Positions 37,189 to 49,973 of a DNA stretch of 64,000 nucleotides are shown piece after piece (the first letter of the stretch is position 1; every line of letters starts with the position of its first letter). This DNA comes from Nemania diffusa (taxonomy: Eukaryota > Ascomycota > Sordariomycetes > Xylariales > Xylariaceae), in NCBI GenBank assembly GCA_038501195.1, contig JBBPUQ010000007.1:4466173-4530172 (forward strand). Direction: 5' to 3'. The translations under genes were made by a program, and so were the position numbers. The notes below the pieces were generated by a model that saw only the letters and a list, made by a program, of their open reading frames with translations, did not search any database and had not been told where the DNA came from.

Positions 37189-38161
37189 CTATTTAATAAT
37201 AAAAAATTATATATTTTGTTTAATTTATTTGATTTAAATATTTTGATAATTGTATTTTATTATATAACTAAAAAACAAGTTAATATTATATTTATATTTA
37301 ACAATTTTATATCAACTATAAATGTTTTAATTTATAATATATATATTATAAAAACAAATATTAATTTATATTTCTGTTATTATTGCAACTTTATTTTTTT
37401 AATTTTATAAAATATAAATAATTTAAACTAGATTTTAAGCAGATTTATTAAAATTAAACAAAAATACTTTATAAACTAAATAATTATTATTATATTTAAA
37501 ATTATATTTAAATAGTATAAAACAATTATATAGCAGAAGTTTTTTTGTTAATTTATTACAAAAAGTAAAATTAACAAAAAAATTTGTAAAAAAATAAACA
37601 TTTTAATTATATATAAAATTATTTGTTGTTTTTATAACTAACTTATTATTTGCTATATTTTAAAAATTTTTGCTTTTTTAGTTTTTATTAGCAGAAAATA
37701 TATAGTTAAAATTATTAATATATTGTTTTTTATAGTTTGTTTTATATTTAATAATTTAGCAAATTATTATTATTTAAATAATTATAATAAACTTAACTTT
37801 ATTGCAAATGTTATATAACTTGTTATTAATTTTAACAACTTTAATTTTATATTATTTATTATAATTTTAAAGCTAGCTTTTTTAATAAATTGTTTTAAAT
37901 AAAACTTAAATAATTGCAAGTTTAAAAAAGTATTATAAAAAGTTTTTATTATTATTTAAAAAATAAAAGCTAAATTTAAAAAAAATATAAACTTTAAAAA
38001 AAAGAAATTTAAAAAAGCAAAACTAATATAAAAAAAAACAAATGCTAAAATTAAAAAAGCTAAAAAAAAAGCTAAAGCAAAAGTAAAAAAAGCTAAAAAA
38101 AAAAGCAAAAGCAAAAATAAAAAAAAAAGCTGCTAAAAAAGCTAAAAAAAAAGCTAAATAA
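37189..38161 (+). pseudogene. Decayed gene A with Lys/Ala-rich tail, copy 1
   Basis: This is the counterpart of the relic at 52327. The frame is open from 37216 (TTG) to 37407 and then continues downstream with TAA/TAG interruptions into a Lys/Ala-rich end. It keeps CAA at 37276 and 37459 where copy 2 has TAA, but has TAG at 37513 where copy 2 has CAG. These reciprocal differences show that the stops arose after duplication, by C-to-T change in glutamine codons. Near 38100 one extra A in a poly-A run shifts the tail out of frame relative to copy 2. The product is unknown. Confidence 0.6.
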
Positions 38162-38545
38162 ATAGCTACAGCTAAAAAAAAAAAAAAAAAAAAAAAGTTT
38201 AAATAATTTATTTTATTTATAAATAAAAGTTTAATAAAAATTAAACAAAAAATAATATTGTTTTAACTAAAATAGTTTTTAGTTTTTAATAAAAAATAAA
38301 TTTAAATAATTATATAATATATTATTATATTTTTAATATAATTAAGTTTTAATTATATATATTAAAAAATATATAAATATATTTAAAATATATAATATAT
38401 TAACTACTAATAATATTTAAATAAAAAAAAACAACTTTATAAAATATATAACAATTTGCTTTTTTATAATAATATTTATTTATTTAATAAAATATTTACA
38501 AGTTTATAAAAACTTAATTAATATATAAAAGTTAAATTTTAATAT

Positions 38546-39062
38546 AAAAACTTATTTAAATTTAGCTATATAATTATACTTTTTTAAAAAATAAAAAAAA
38601 AACAAGTTTTAATATATAGTTAGTTAAAATAGTTTAAAATATAATTTTTAAATATTTTATTATTACTATTTGTTAAAAATTTATACTTTTTTATTAAAAA
38701 CTTATTTTTTTTGTTATAAAAACTTATTTAAATTTAGTTATATAATTATATTTTTTTAAAAAATAAAAAAAAAACAAGTTTTAATATATAGCTAGTTAAA
38801 ACAATTTAAAATATAACTTTTAAACATTTTATTATTATTATTTATTAAAAATTTATACTTTTTTATTAAAAACTTATTTTTTTTATTATAAAAACTTATT
38901 TAAATTTAGTTATATAATTATATTTTTTTAAAAAATAAAAAAAAAACAAGTTTTAATATATAGCTAATTAAAACAGTTTAAAATATAACTTTTAAACATT
39001 TTATTATTATTATTTATTAAAAATTTATATTTTTTTATTAAAAATTTATTTTTTTTGTTATA
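38546..39062. repeat. 172-bp tandem repeat x 3, copy 1
   Basis: Three units start with AAAAACTTATTTAAATTTAG at 38546, 38718 and 38890, each 172 bp. Each unit ends with TTATTAAAAACTTATTTTTT or a close variant. The array follows relic A within the 15-kb unit, and copy 2 has the same three units. The period is close to that of the 173-bp satellite at 30019, but I could not match the sequences. Confidence 0.92.
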
Positions 39063-40048
39063 AAAAAATATTTTAATAAATTATATTATATTTTTTAATA
39101 TTAATAAAAAAAATTAAACTAATATATTAAGTTTTTATTTAACTTTAATAACTTTTTTAATTTTAAATATTTTAATATATATTATATATTTATTAAAGCT
39201 AAAAAATAATATAATATTAATAAATTGTTATATTTTATATAGTATATTTTTTAGAAATAAACTTTTTGTTGTAATATTTTTTTTAGATTTTTTTTTAAAT
39301 TAATTGTTTAAAATATTTTAAATATTTTAAATATTATATATAGCTATATTATAAAAAAATATATATTTATTAAACATTATAATTTTTTTATTTAGTTAAT
39401 ATTTATTTTATTAGTTTTTTAAACTAATTATTTTAATATTTATTTTAACTTTTTTTTTAATTTTTTTTTAAATTAATATATTTAAAATATTTTTTATTAA
39501 AAAAACAACTTTAATTTTGTTTTTAAATAAACATTTAATTTTAAACTTATATAAAATAAAATTATTAAAATTAATATACAAATAAAGCTTATATTTGCTT
39601 TATTTTTTTTTTATTTTATTTTTATTAATTTATTATTTATAATATTATATAATATTTTACTATTAAAATTATAACTTTAGATTTTATTTTATATTTGTAT
39701 TATTTATATTAATTTATATTTATTACTAGTTTTTTTTGCACTAATGCTTTTATATAGCTTTAAAACAGCAAATATTATTATTTAAAAATTTGTTTGTTTT
39801 TTTAATATATTTATTATTATAACAATTTAATATTATAAATTATATAATATATTATAAACTAATTAAACTTAAAACAAATTTTTTTTTAAATTATATTTTA
39901 TATATAAATATTTAATTTAATTATAAATATTAGTTTTTTAGTTATATATTATATTTTAATAAATAATAAATATAGCTTTTAAAAAACTATTAAATTTATT
40001 ATTTAAAAATAAAATAACAAATTATAAAACAAATAATATTTAAAATTA

Positions 40049-40442
40049 CTAAGTTTTTATAATTAATAACAATTTTTTAAATATAGTTTTATTTATATTA
40101 GTTTTTAATATAATATTTTTAGTAAATATTAAAATAGCTAAAATTAATAAAACTAGCGAAATAAAAAAAAAACAATTAAAAAAATAAATAAATAAAACTA
40201 CTGCTATATTTATATTTTTATTTAAAATATTAAATAAAAAAAATAAAAATAATAATAAAATAATATTTAAAACAAATATATTTTTTATAAAACTAAAAAT
40301 TTTATTAAAATATTTTAATAAAAATGTTTTAACTTTTAATTTAAATATTAATTTTATAAATATTAATATTTTAACAAAACACTTTAATTTAATATTAAGT
40401 TTAAAATTAACTATTAATATATAAAATATAATTATTATAAAT
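40049..40442 (-). pseudogene. Open minus-strand frame E, copy 1
   Basis: Read on the minus strand this frame is free of stops for about 130 codons, exactly matching the open frame in copy 2 (55186-55581). It has no ATG, GTG or TTG near its 5' end (the codon aligned with the TTG of copy 2 is TTA), which is why it is easily overlooked. It stops at TAG, where copy 2 has TAA. It is a relic of a hydrophobic protein or an unusual compositional stretch; no motif is recognised. Confidence 0.42.
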
Positions 40443-40847
40443 AATATATTAATAGTTTTATTTTTTTATAATTTTAATTAATTTGCTAATATATTTAAGC
40501 TTAAAATTAAAACAATACAAAAAAAAAAAAACATATTTTTTATATAAAAAGATATTTTTATAATAGATTTTATTATATTTTTTGCTAAAATATTTTATAA
40601 ATAAAAAAAAAACATTATAAAAAAGTCTGCAGTTAAAAAAACTAAAATAAAAAATATAAATAAAGTTATAACAAATTTATTAATAATAATTAATAATATT
40701 AATGTTTTAACAAAATTATATTAAAATATAATATTTTAAAAATTATAACTAATTTTTAAAATATTAAACTAATATAAATTATATTTTAAATATATTATAG
40801 TTTATATTTTTTTTTATATATATAAATATATTTTTTATTATTTATTT

Positions 40848-40876
40848 AAAAAATAAAATATATATATTATTTTTTT
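40848..40876. repeat. Short hairpin H13, copy 1
   Basis: The arms AAAAAATAA and TTATTTTTT enclose an AT-rich centre. It lies at the left edge of the 35-bp T-rich array. Copy 2 has it at 55985-56012. Confidence 0.6.
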
Positions 40877-40879
40877 AGC

Positions 40880-41095
40880 TTTTTTTATAACTTTTTTTTT
40901 TATTTTTTTTACTACTTTTTTATAATTATTTTTTTTACTTTTTTTACAACTTTTTTACAATTATTTTTTTTATTTTTTTTACAACTTTTTTATAGCTGCT
41001 TTTTTTATTTTTTTTATAACTTTTATATAACTTTTTTTTTTATTTTTTTTACAACTTTTATATAATTACTTTTTTTATTTTTTTTTTAACTTTTT
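40880..41095. repeat. 35-bp T-rich tandem repeat, copy 1
   Basis: Units of about 35 bp have the pattern CTTTTTTACAA, a short variable core, then two T runs separated by A; cytosines recur at 40950, 40985, 41020 and 41055. The best-kept core reads CTTTTTTATAGCTGC. The period is not a multiple of three, so a repeated protein segment is unlikely. A hairpin (40848-40876) lies at its left edge. Confidence 0.85.
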
Positions 41096-41634
41096 TTTAA
41101 AAGCTGCATTTTTTACTATTTATTTTAGCTTTTTTATTTTAACGCTTTTTTTTTAAATATTTTATTTTTAAGTTTTATTTTTTTGTTTTAATTATATAAG
41201 TTTTTTATATATTTATTAATATATTGTTTATTATAAATAAAAAAACTTTTAAAAAAAAATATAGCAAAAAATACTAAAATTTTGTTGTTTAAAAAATATA
41301 ATACTATTTAAATAAACAAAATAACTATAATAAATAAAACTTTTATAATATTATTAAAAAAAAAAGTTTTAATATTTTTAATTAGTTTTATAAATTTAAA
41401 AAAATAATTATTTATAAAACACTATTAGATTATATTAATAAAAACAATAACAATAAAGCAAACTTTACAAAAAAAACTGCTTATATTTTTAATGTTTTTT
41501 ATTTTTTAATTAATTAAAAAAACAATTTAAATATTAAAACAATATATATATATTTTGCTATTACAAAATATTATAAATGTTATTTTTATATAAATAGTAA
41601 ATAATTTAAACTAAAAAACAAATATAATATTTTT

Positions 41635-41674
41635 AAAAAATAAAATATTTAAACTAATAAATATTTTATTTTTT
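41635..41674. repeat. Hairpin H7, copy 1
   Basis: The arms AAAAAATAAAATATTTA and AAATATTTTATTTTTT surround AACTAAT. Copy 2 has it at 56737. Confidence 0.78.
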
Positions 41675-43119
41675 AAAGCTTTATTTATAATTAAATGTTT
41701 TATTAATATATTAATAACTGTTAATTTTTTAAAACTAATATATAAATTTTTTTATAAAAAAGTTTTAGCAAAATTTACTAAAGCTAAAAAACAATTTATT
41801 TATATTTTCTAAATTAAAACAATTTTTATAATTATTATATTTTTTATAAACATTAAAAATAATATATTTGTTTAAAAATTAAAAACAAATACTATTTTTA
41901 TTAATATTAAAGATTTAATTTTTTAATATATAATAACATTAATTATAATATTTTATATATTTATAAAAGCAAACTTTTAATAATTTAATAAAATAGTTTA
42001 TAAAATGTTACTTTATAATTTAGTTTTTATTTTTAAACATTTAATAAAAAATTAAAACTAAACATTATATATTTATTTAATATTTATTTATTTTTAAACT
42101 GTTAATATAAAATATATTTTTTTTAAAATAAATTTTTTATTTTAAAAAGTTATTAATATAAAACTAAAATATAAATTAACTTTATTAAATATAAAAATAT
42201 ATTAAAAGATTTAAAATATATAAAACTTAGCTTTATTATAAATATAAATAGTTTTAAATATATTTAAGTTTTTTAATATAATTATTAAAAATTATAAATT
42301 AATATATAAAAAATATAAAAAAAACTTTAACTTTTATAAAAAGTTTATAAAAGTAATAAATTTTATATTATATGTTTTAAATTTAATTATAATATTATTA
42401 CTAAGTAATATTATTTAATAAATATTAAATTTAATAAATAAAAAAGTTGTTAATTTTAAACTAATATTTATAAATTAAATTAATATTAATTTAAAAAAAA
42501 ACTTTAAATTAAAAATAAATAATATTATTATAAATAAAACTTAAATATTAAATTTTATAAATATAATATATTATTTTAAAAAAATATAAACTATATTTTT
42601 TATTATATACTGTTTAAATTTTAAGTTTAGCAAAACTAATTTATATAAATATTTGCAATAATTAAATAATATTTTATAGAAATATTTTAATATAGCAACT
42701 AATATAAATAACAAAACATTGTTTTTTTATAATTATATTATAATATAAATTATATTTGTTACAAATATAAATATTAAACTGTTTAAAATATTAAAACTAT
42801 AAAAATTTAATAGTAAAATTGTTAAGTTTAAAAGTTTATTTATTAAAGCTATAACAGTTAAAAAACTATTTTATAAATATAACAATATTAATATTTTATT
42901 TTTTTTTAATATTTTTTATATTAATAAATATATTTAACTATTAATTTTTTACTATAACTATTTATATTTTTTGTTTAATTAGTTTATTATATTAAACAAA
43001 CTTTTATATATTTTATTTATTAATAATAAATTAAAAAAAAAAGTTATATATTATATTATAATAATGTTTTTTTTTTTTGTTTAATAATAAATAATATTTT
43101 ATATATAGCTTTAGTTTTT

Positions 43120-43256
43120 AAAAAACAAAATATTTATAAATTATAAATATTTTATTTTTTAGTTTTTAAAAAATAAAATATTTATAAATTATTAATATTT
43201 TTTTTTTTAGTTTTTAAAAAACAAAATATTTATTAATTATAAATATTTCATTTTTT
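43120..43256. repeat. Hairpin cluster H8-H10, copy 1
   Basis: Three hairpins in direct tandem (43120-43160, 43168-43208, 43216-43256), spaced 48 bp start to start. They share arms AAAAAACAAAATATTTA and TAAATATTTTATTTTTTAG, partly mutated. Confidence 0.85.
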
Positions 43257-45029
43257 AGCTTTTTTTTTTTTCTGTTTTTTTTTTTGTTTATAATATATTA
43301 ATTTTTATTTATAAAATATATAGTTTATATTTTTAATATAACTAGTTTATTTATTTATAATATTTATTTTAATATTTATTAAAAAAATATTAATATATAT
43401 ATATTAAATTTTAATTAACTTTATATTATTACTAAAATTATTATTATAAATATTATTTATTTTAGCTAATTTTTGTTATAAAAAAAAACTTTATATTATT
43501 ATAGCATTTTTTTTAGTTTTTTAAATTTTTTAAATTTGCTATTTTATATTATATTTAATTTTAATAACAAAACTTTAAATTTTAAAATTTATTAAAATTT
43601 TTTTATTACTGCTAATATTTTAAACAATACTAATTGTAGCTATATAATTTAGTTATACTATAAAAATATATTATAAAACTATAATATTTTTTTTACTTAT
43701 TTAAAATTTGCTATTAAAATAAAAAACGCTTTAAATATAACAGTAAACTTATATTTTTAATTTATATAAAATATTTTTTTAAATAGCTATTATTATTATA
43801 TAGTTATTAATGTTAGCTTTATATTAAATTATTTTTTATATATTAATATAGCATTAAATAATAAGTTTATTAAACAAAAAAACTTTAACTAAATATTAAA
43901 TATCGACTTATTATTGTTTATAATATATATTAATTATAAAAAACTTAATATTTTTAATATAAAATTATATAATTAATAAATGTTTAAACAGCTAATAAAT
44001 TAGTTAAACTTTGTTAAATCGCTGCTATTTTTTTTAACAGTTTAAGTTTAAACTAACAATAAAATTATATTTAATTAAACATTTAAAAAGTAATTAATAA
44101 ATTAAAACTAAAATAAATATAATAAAAGTTAATATAAAGTTTAAAATAAAATGTTTTTAAAACAAAAAAACTTTAAATATAAAAATAGCAACTATTATAA
44201 AAAAATCAAAAATTTAATTATTAACTTAAATAAAAATTTAACAAATAATAAACTATAATTAAAAGTTCAAATATATAATATAAACAATTTAACAAATAAT
44301 AAAAAAAATACCGAAAAAAATACTAAAAAAGATTTTGTACTATTAAAAAAATATAGCTAAATTATTAAACTAAATATAAATTTAATAAATATTAACAAAT
44401 ATTTTATAATATTAGCAAAAAATAATTAAATTATTAAATAAAATATAAATTTAATAAATATTAACAAAAATTCTGCAGTATTAGCAAAAAATAGTTAAAT
44501 TATTAAACTAAATATAAAACTTATAAATATAAATAAAAATTTTATTATATTAACAATATATAATTAAATTATTAAGTTAAATATATAATTAATAAAAATA
44601 AATAAAAATTTTATACTACTAGCAGTATATAATTAAATTATTAAAAACAGTATATAATAAATAAAAATAAATAAATATTTTGTAAACTATGCAATATTAA
44701 CAAGCTTTTTAAAAAAAAGCTTTTAAATAAAACAAGCGCTTTTAACTAATGTTTTAGCTGTTTTGCTAAAAGTTTAAAAACAAACACTTTTAGCTAATAT
44801 TTTGCTTGTTTTAACAAAAGCCCCAGTTTTAAAAAAAAGTATTAAAAAAAAGCACTTTTTTAAAAATAGTATTTTTAAAACAGTTTTTGCAAAAGCACTA
44901 AGCAAAAAAAAAAAAAAGTTATAGTTTATAAAATTAATTAAATTTAAATTTTTATAGCTAAATTAAATAATAATAAAAATTAAAACAATTAAATATTATA
45001 AATATAAATATTTATTTAAAAACTAGTTT

Positions 45030-45165
45030 AAAAAATAAAATATATAAAATTAATTATATATTTTGTTTTATAAAAGCTTATATAGTTAAATAAAATAAAA
45101 AAGTTAATTGTTTAAAGCTAGCTTAAAAAATAAAATATTTAAATTAATTATATATTTTGTTTTTT
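45030..45165. repeat. Hairpin pair H11-H12, copy 1
   Basis: Two hairpins (45030-45069 and 45125-45165) have arms TTAAAAAATAAAATAT and ATATTTTGTTTTATAAA or ATATTTTGTTTTTTAA. Each is flanked by CTAG-type words (ACTAGTTTA, GCTAGC). Confidence 0.8.
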
Positions 45166-46053
45166 AAAAGCTTATTTAGTTAACTAATATAAAAAAGTTA
45201 GTTTTTAAAAACTAATTATATTTTATAGCTTTTTTTAAAATTTAAATAATATAACTGTTATATTAAGTTAAAACTATATTATAAATAAAAATAAAACTAT
45301 ATTTGATTTTTTTTTTATTATAAGTTTTAAAAAAGTTTATTTATTTTAAAAGTAAATAATTATTAATATTATTAATATTATTAATATAATTGCTATTATT
45401 AATATAGTTAATATTGTTAATAATTAATATAAAACTAATACTATTTCTGCTTTTTATGTTATATTATTTAACATGTTTTTTTTATTTAATAAGCTTTAAA
45501 AAAAGCCCTTTTTGCTTTTTTATAAAATTTATAACTATATTAAAGCTATATTTATTGTTTACGCTTGCAGTATATATTAATTAGTTTATAATTATATTTA
45601 GTAAATTAAGTTATATAAATATATTAATAAATAAAAACAGCAGCTTTATAGCATAAAAATATATACTAAAGCAATAATACAATTAGCTTTTATATAAAAC
45701 AAAACAAACTGTTAAAAATATAAAAAGCTGCTTAAAACATATATAAAAATTGCTGTTATAACTTTTTATTATTAAATATTTTAATAAAATAATAAAGTTA
45801 GTATATTTTTTAAATTTATATAGTATTATTTATTAAATAATATAATGTTAATATATTATAAAATATATATTAAATATTTATAGCTTAAGCTAGCTTTTAG
45901 TTAACAACAAATAAGTAGCTATTATAAACAAAAACACTTAGTTTAAAAAAGTTAATATATTGTAATTTAAATAATCTTTTATATAATAAGTTGAAAAGCT
46001 AAAGCAGTAGTAAAAAATGTTAAAAAAGTTAAATCATTAGTTGTTATTACATT

Positions 46054-46251
46054 TTAACAATTATAAATATAAAAACTTTATATATTTAAAATTAAATATA
46101 ATAAAAATATAAGTTTAAATATAAATTTTGTAGTAATTAGTTTAGTTATTTTATAATATATAATAAAAGTTTTAATAGTTAAATATAGCATTTTAAATAG
46201 CTTAAACTTTAATATATTAACAAACGAAAGTTTTAGTTTTTTAAGTTATAA
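46054..46251 (-). pseudogene. Decayed minus-strand frame C, copy 1
   Basis: This aligns with the 65-codon open frame at 61157 but carries two stops: TAA for CAG near the 5' end, and TAA for CGA near the 3' end. Each needs two G:C-to-A:T changes. Other differences leave the frame open, and CAT (His) codons of copy 2 are TAT here. The function is unknown. Confidence 0.4.
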
Positions 46252-47276
46252 TTTTAGTTTAGCTATTTAATATTAACTATATATATAATAACTAAAAACA
46301 GCGTTTATATTTATTAAATTTATTATTAGCTGTATTTATTTTAAGCTGCTGCTGCTGCACTAAAATAAATAATAATAATATATTGCTATTAAATAATATA
46401 TTGTTTTTTTTAAACAAAATAATAATTTTTTTTTTTTTTAATATTAAAAATATTTTAATATAAAATTTATATAAATTAAAAAATATAAAAACATAAAAAT
46501 AATTACTGTTAAAGTTTAATAAACTTTTATATAAAACAGTTTTAATAGCAATACTAAAAAAGTTTAATTATTTAAATAACTTTTTATAAACTTTAAAAAA
46601 ATCGAAATTATATATATAAATAACAATTTATAGTACTAGTTTATATATTTTGCTATATAGTTTATATACTTTGTTATATTATTTAAGCAATACTATATAT
46701 ATTAATATTTATACTATATTTATTTACAACATAGTTTTAAATAAAGCATTAGTTTTAACAGTATTTTATATAATACTTTATAAATATAGCTGTTTACTGC
46801 TATAAAATAGTTTTAAAAACAATAAATATATTTTATTTAAAACAATATTATTAAATTAAAGCATATATTATTAAAATATATTATTTAATAATTATATTAT
46901 ATTATATTTATATATAATATTTTCGATTTTAAGTTTATAGCACTGTTACTTTTGTTTATTAAAAAAACAAATATTAAATTTCCGTTTTTATATTTAAAAA
47001 TATCAAAAAAATATATTGCTAATACAAATAAACTAAAATAAATTTAAAAATAATTAATTAGTATATAAGTATTTAATATATAATTTTGTTAAAAATTAGT
47101 TAATAAACAAATTAACATTAAATAAAGCAAATATAGCAAACTTTTTAATAAATTTAATAAAGCAAATAATATATATTAATATTAAAATATTAAAATTTTT
47201 AGTTAAAACAAAAAAGCAAAAGTTATGCTTTATATAATCTGCTAAAATAAATAGTTAATATATTTATACAAATACA

Positions 47277-47316
47277 TTATAACAAGTTATAGGTTAAAAT
47301 TAACCCTAAGCACTTG
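47277..47316. other. Left terminus of copy 2, junction of the two units
   Basis: This is the copy-to-copy junction. The last bases of copy 1 run straight into TTATAACAAGTTATAGG and TTAACCCTAAGCACTTG. The palindromes survive apart from G-to-A and C-to-T changes. There is no spacer and no obvious target-site duplication between the two units. Confidence 0.75.
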
Positions 47317-47360
47317 TTTAACTTAGTTAAAATTTTGTTCTATTTTTTTTATATCAACTA

Positions 47361-47612
47361 TATGTACTTAATTAAAACACTAACTATTGTATTACACCCT
47401 TTGCTCTTTTTTACTTTTTTATTATACACTTAATAAAAACACTAAATATTGTGTTATATTTTCTGCTTTTTTCTACTTTTTAACCATATATTTAATAAAA
47501 ACATTAAATTTAATGTTGCATTTTTTGCGCTTTTTTACTTTTTTACTATATATTTAATAAAAACACTAAATATTATGTTGCATTTTTTACTTTTTTTTAC
47601 TTTTTTATTATT
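47361..47612. repeat. 62-bp tandem repeat in copy 2 (4 units)
   Basis: Four units of the same 62-63-bp repeat start near 47361, 47424, 47486 and 47549. They keep more C than the units of copy 1, for example CACCCTTTGCTC where copy 1 reads only T and A at most of those C positions. The loss of three units relative to copy 1 (3 x 62 = 186 bp) explains most of the length difference between the two 15-kb copies. Confidence 0.9.
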
Positions 47613-48632
47613 TATTTAATTAAATATTAAATAATATATTTAATATATAAACTAGTTATTATTTAATAATATAATTATATATTTATAACAATAAGCTAAT
47701 ATATTATTAAATAATAAATAGTTATAAATTTGCTTATTTATATATATTAAATTTACTATATATATACAAATTTTTAATTATAATAGCTTTTATATTTAGC
47801 TAAATAAATTGTTAAACTTTTTTAAAATATATTATAAGTTTATAGTACTAATAATTAACATTTAACTAATTATTAATAACTATTATTTACTATTATTTTT
47901 TATTTTTTTATATTTAATTATATATATTAAAAATAAAATATTTAATATATAATTATTTTATTATTTAAATAACTTATTAAAAAACAAAATATTTAATATA
48001 TAGTTATTTTAGTATTTAAATATTTTTAGCTTTAATTAAAAAATTAAAAAACAAAATATTTTATATTTATTTATTTTTTTACTTTATTTTTTTTTACTTT
48101 TTTATTTTTTACAACTTTTTTTTTTAAAAGTACTTACTTTTTTTTTTTTTATATCTTTTTTTACTAAAAATGTTTGCTTGTTTTTTTAAATATTCTATTT
48201 TTTAAATTTTTTTTTACTATATATTTTATTTTTTATTATATATATATATTAATATATTTATAAAATAGCTAAGTTACTACTAATTTTTTATAAAAAAAAA
48301 AACTTTTTTTATAATAAAAATATATAAAAGTTTTTTACTGCTTATTTAAACAACTTTTAACTAATTTAGTACTTTTTTTGCAATAAAACTAAAGTTTTAC
48401 TAGTTAAAGTATTATTAATTATAAAAACAATACAAATATAGATTATTTACAACTACAACAAAATAAAAAATATACAAATATATAACATTAAAATTTGCAG
48501 TATAACTTGCTACAAATTACAAAGTAGATTTTTTACTTACTAGTTTTATTTTATAAATATAAACATATTTTATTTTTTTATTAATATATATAATATATAA
48601 TTTTTTTTTATATATTTTATTTATATAGAGTT

Positions 48633-48672
48633 AAAAAATAAAATATTTAGTTTTTTATATATTCCGTTTTTT
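48633..48672. repeat. Hairpin H2, copy 2
   Basis: The right arm ATATTCCGTTTTTT is the reverse complement of AAAAAACGGAATAT; the left arm reads AAAAAATAAAATAT, exactly that sequence with one C-to-T and two G-to-A changes. This is the clearest evidence that the family was originally an exact palindrome. Confidence 0.85.
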
Positions 48673-49249
48673 AATTACTACTGCTTTTCGTTTTTAACTT
48701 TTTTATAATATTAACTATATTAAAACTATATTACAACTATTATAATATTTGTATAAACATAAAAATACTTAAAGTTGTTATATTTTTAAACTTTATAAAC
48801 AACAAATTATAGCTATTAATAAATATTAGCAAAACTTATAATATAATAGTTCAATAAACAACAAACAATATATTTAGCTTTTTTAATACAAATATTAAAC
48901 TAATTAATAAAAATTATTTACTATTTATTATTAATTATACAATAGTAATAGCAGTAAAAAACTTGCTTTTTGTATTTTTTAACTATTTTTATATTTATAA
49001 CAGCAATAGCTACTTTATAATTTTTAATTTTACTATAAAAAACTAATATTAAATATTAGCTATAATAATTTATTACTAGTTTTATTAATATAAATTAAGC
49101 AATAATTTTTATTATAAATAATAATATATAAATAAAAACATTATTACTTTTTTTATTATTATTAACAAAGTTATATATATTATTTTTAAAATAAACATTA
49201 ACAAACTTACTGCTAATAATATAGTTAAAAATATATTAACTAACTTTAA

Positions 49250-49935
49250 ATTTACAGCTAAAACAAACATAACTATTAAATTATAGTATATAAAACAAAA
49301 AAGCTATAAAAAATATTATATAATAAACTATTTAAAAAAACTAATAAATAATACTTTTATTAATTTTTACAAGTTTTAAAGTTTTTAAAAAAAACAAAAG
49401 ATTTTGTTTTAGCTATTTATTATTTAAAAGCAAATACTATTATTGCTTACAATAAAAAATTTACAAAAATTATTACACTTAAATATTACAAACTGTAAAT
49501 ATATTTATAATTAAACAAAAACTTTAATTAGCTAAAGTATTATTAGCAACTTTAAATTATTAATATAAAACAAAAAAAGCACTAAAATTAAAACGATTGT
49601 TTTTACTAACAATAAAAATAAATTAAAAAATCTAATTAAACAAAATATAGCTTAACAAATTTTTAAAGTTGTAAAAAATAAACTTAAAAATAAAGCTAGC
49701 AACAATAATACTGCTTTAACTACAAAAATAATTAAAAAAGCAAAAACTTAAAAATAAAAATATATCGCTATTAATTAATTAATAATTAATAGCTTTATAA
49801 AAAAATCATTTTTAGTTTAAAACATTATTTATTATTTTAAAATTAACTAAAAAAATATAAAAATAGCTTTAAATAATAAAGCTATTTATTAACTTTATTA
49901 ATTTATTAATAAATATAGTTTTATTTTATTTAAAA
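49250..49935 (+). pseudogene. Decayed reading frame B, copy 2
   Basis: A stop-free stretch of 42 codons (49370-49495) contains DFVLAIYYLKANTIIAYNKK. A second stretch in another frame (from 49569) includes ASNNNTALTTK and continues, interrupted only by TAA codons, to about 49935, inside the hairpin at 49932-49973. The change of frame near 49500-49570 could be an intron or an indel. The surviving C bases fall in codons such as GCT, ACT and AGC, giving plausible Ala, Thr and Ser. I do not recognise the protein. The frame ending in a hairpin is the main reason to link hairpins with gene 3' ends. Confidence 0.38.
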
Positions 49936-49973
49936 AATAAAATATTTAGTTATTTAAATATATTTTGTTTTTT
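49932..49973. repeat. Hairpin H3, copy 2
   Basis: The layout is the same as in copy 1, with AAAAAATAAAATATTTA and AAATATATTTTGTTTTTT as arms. Relic frame B ends inside it. Confidence 0.8.

Larger units (their letters stand above)
31953..47276. mobile_element. 15-kb tandem unit, copy 1 (telomere-distal)
   Basis: This 15324-bp segment is followed directly, in the same orientation, by a second copy at 47277. The sequences align end to end, and the differences I inspected are nearly all C/T or G/A exchanges. About 22 differences in a 430-bp stretch near 32480 imply roughly 95 % identity. Most of the length difference between the copies (221 bp) comes from the internal 62-bp repeat, seven units here against four. 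The left 100 bases are much more mutated than in copy 2. I see no long terminal repeats or terminal inverted repeats. At least six decayed reading frames and twelve hairpins lie inside. It was probably a multi-gene mobile or subtelomeric element, but no transposase, polymerase or recombinase could be recognised. Confidence 0.9.

Noticed and set aside
37216..37410. Stand-alone gene of 64 codons
   Set aside because: It is the least interrupted segment of the longer decayed relic A; copy 2 has the same reading with TAA in place of CAA. There is no ATG.
40880..41095. Lys-rich repeat protein on the minus strand
   Set aside because: The unit is 35 bp, not a multiple of three, so no frame can repeat the same peptide.
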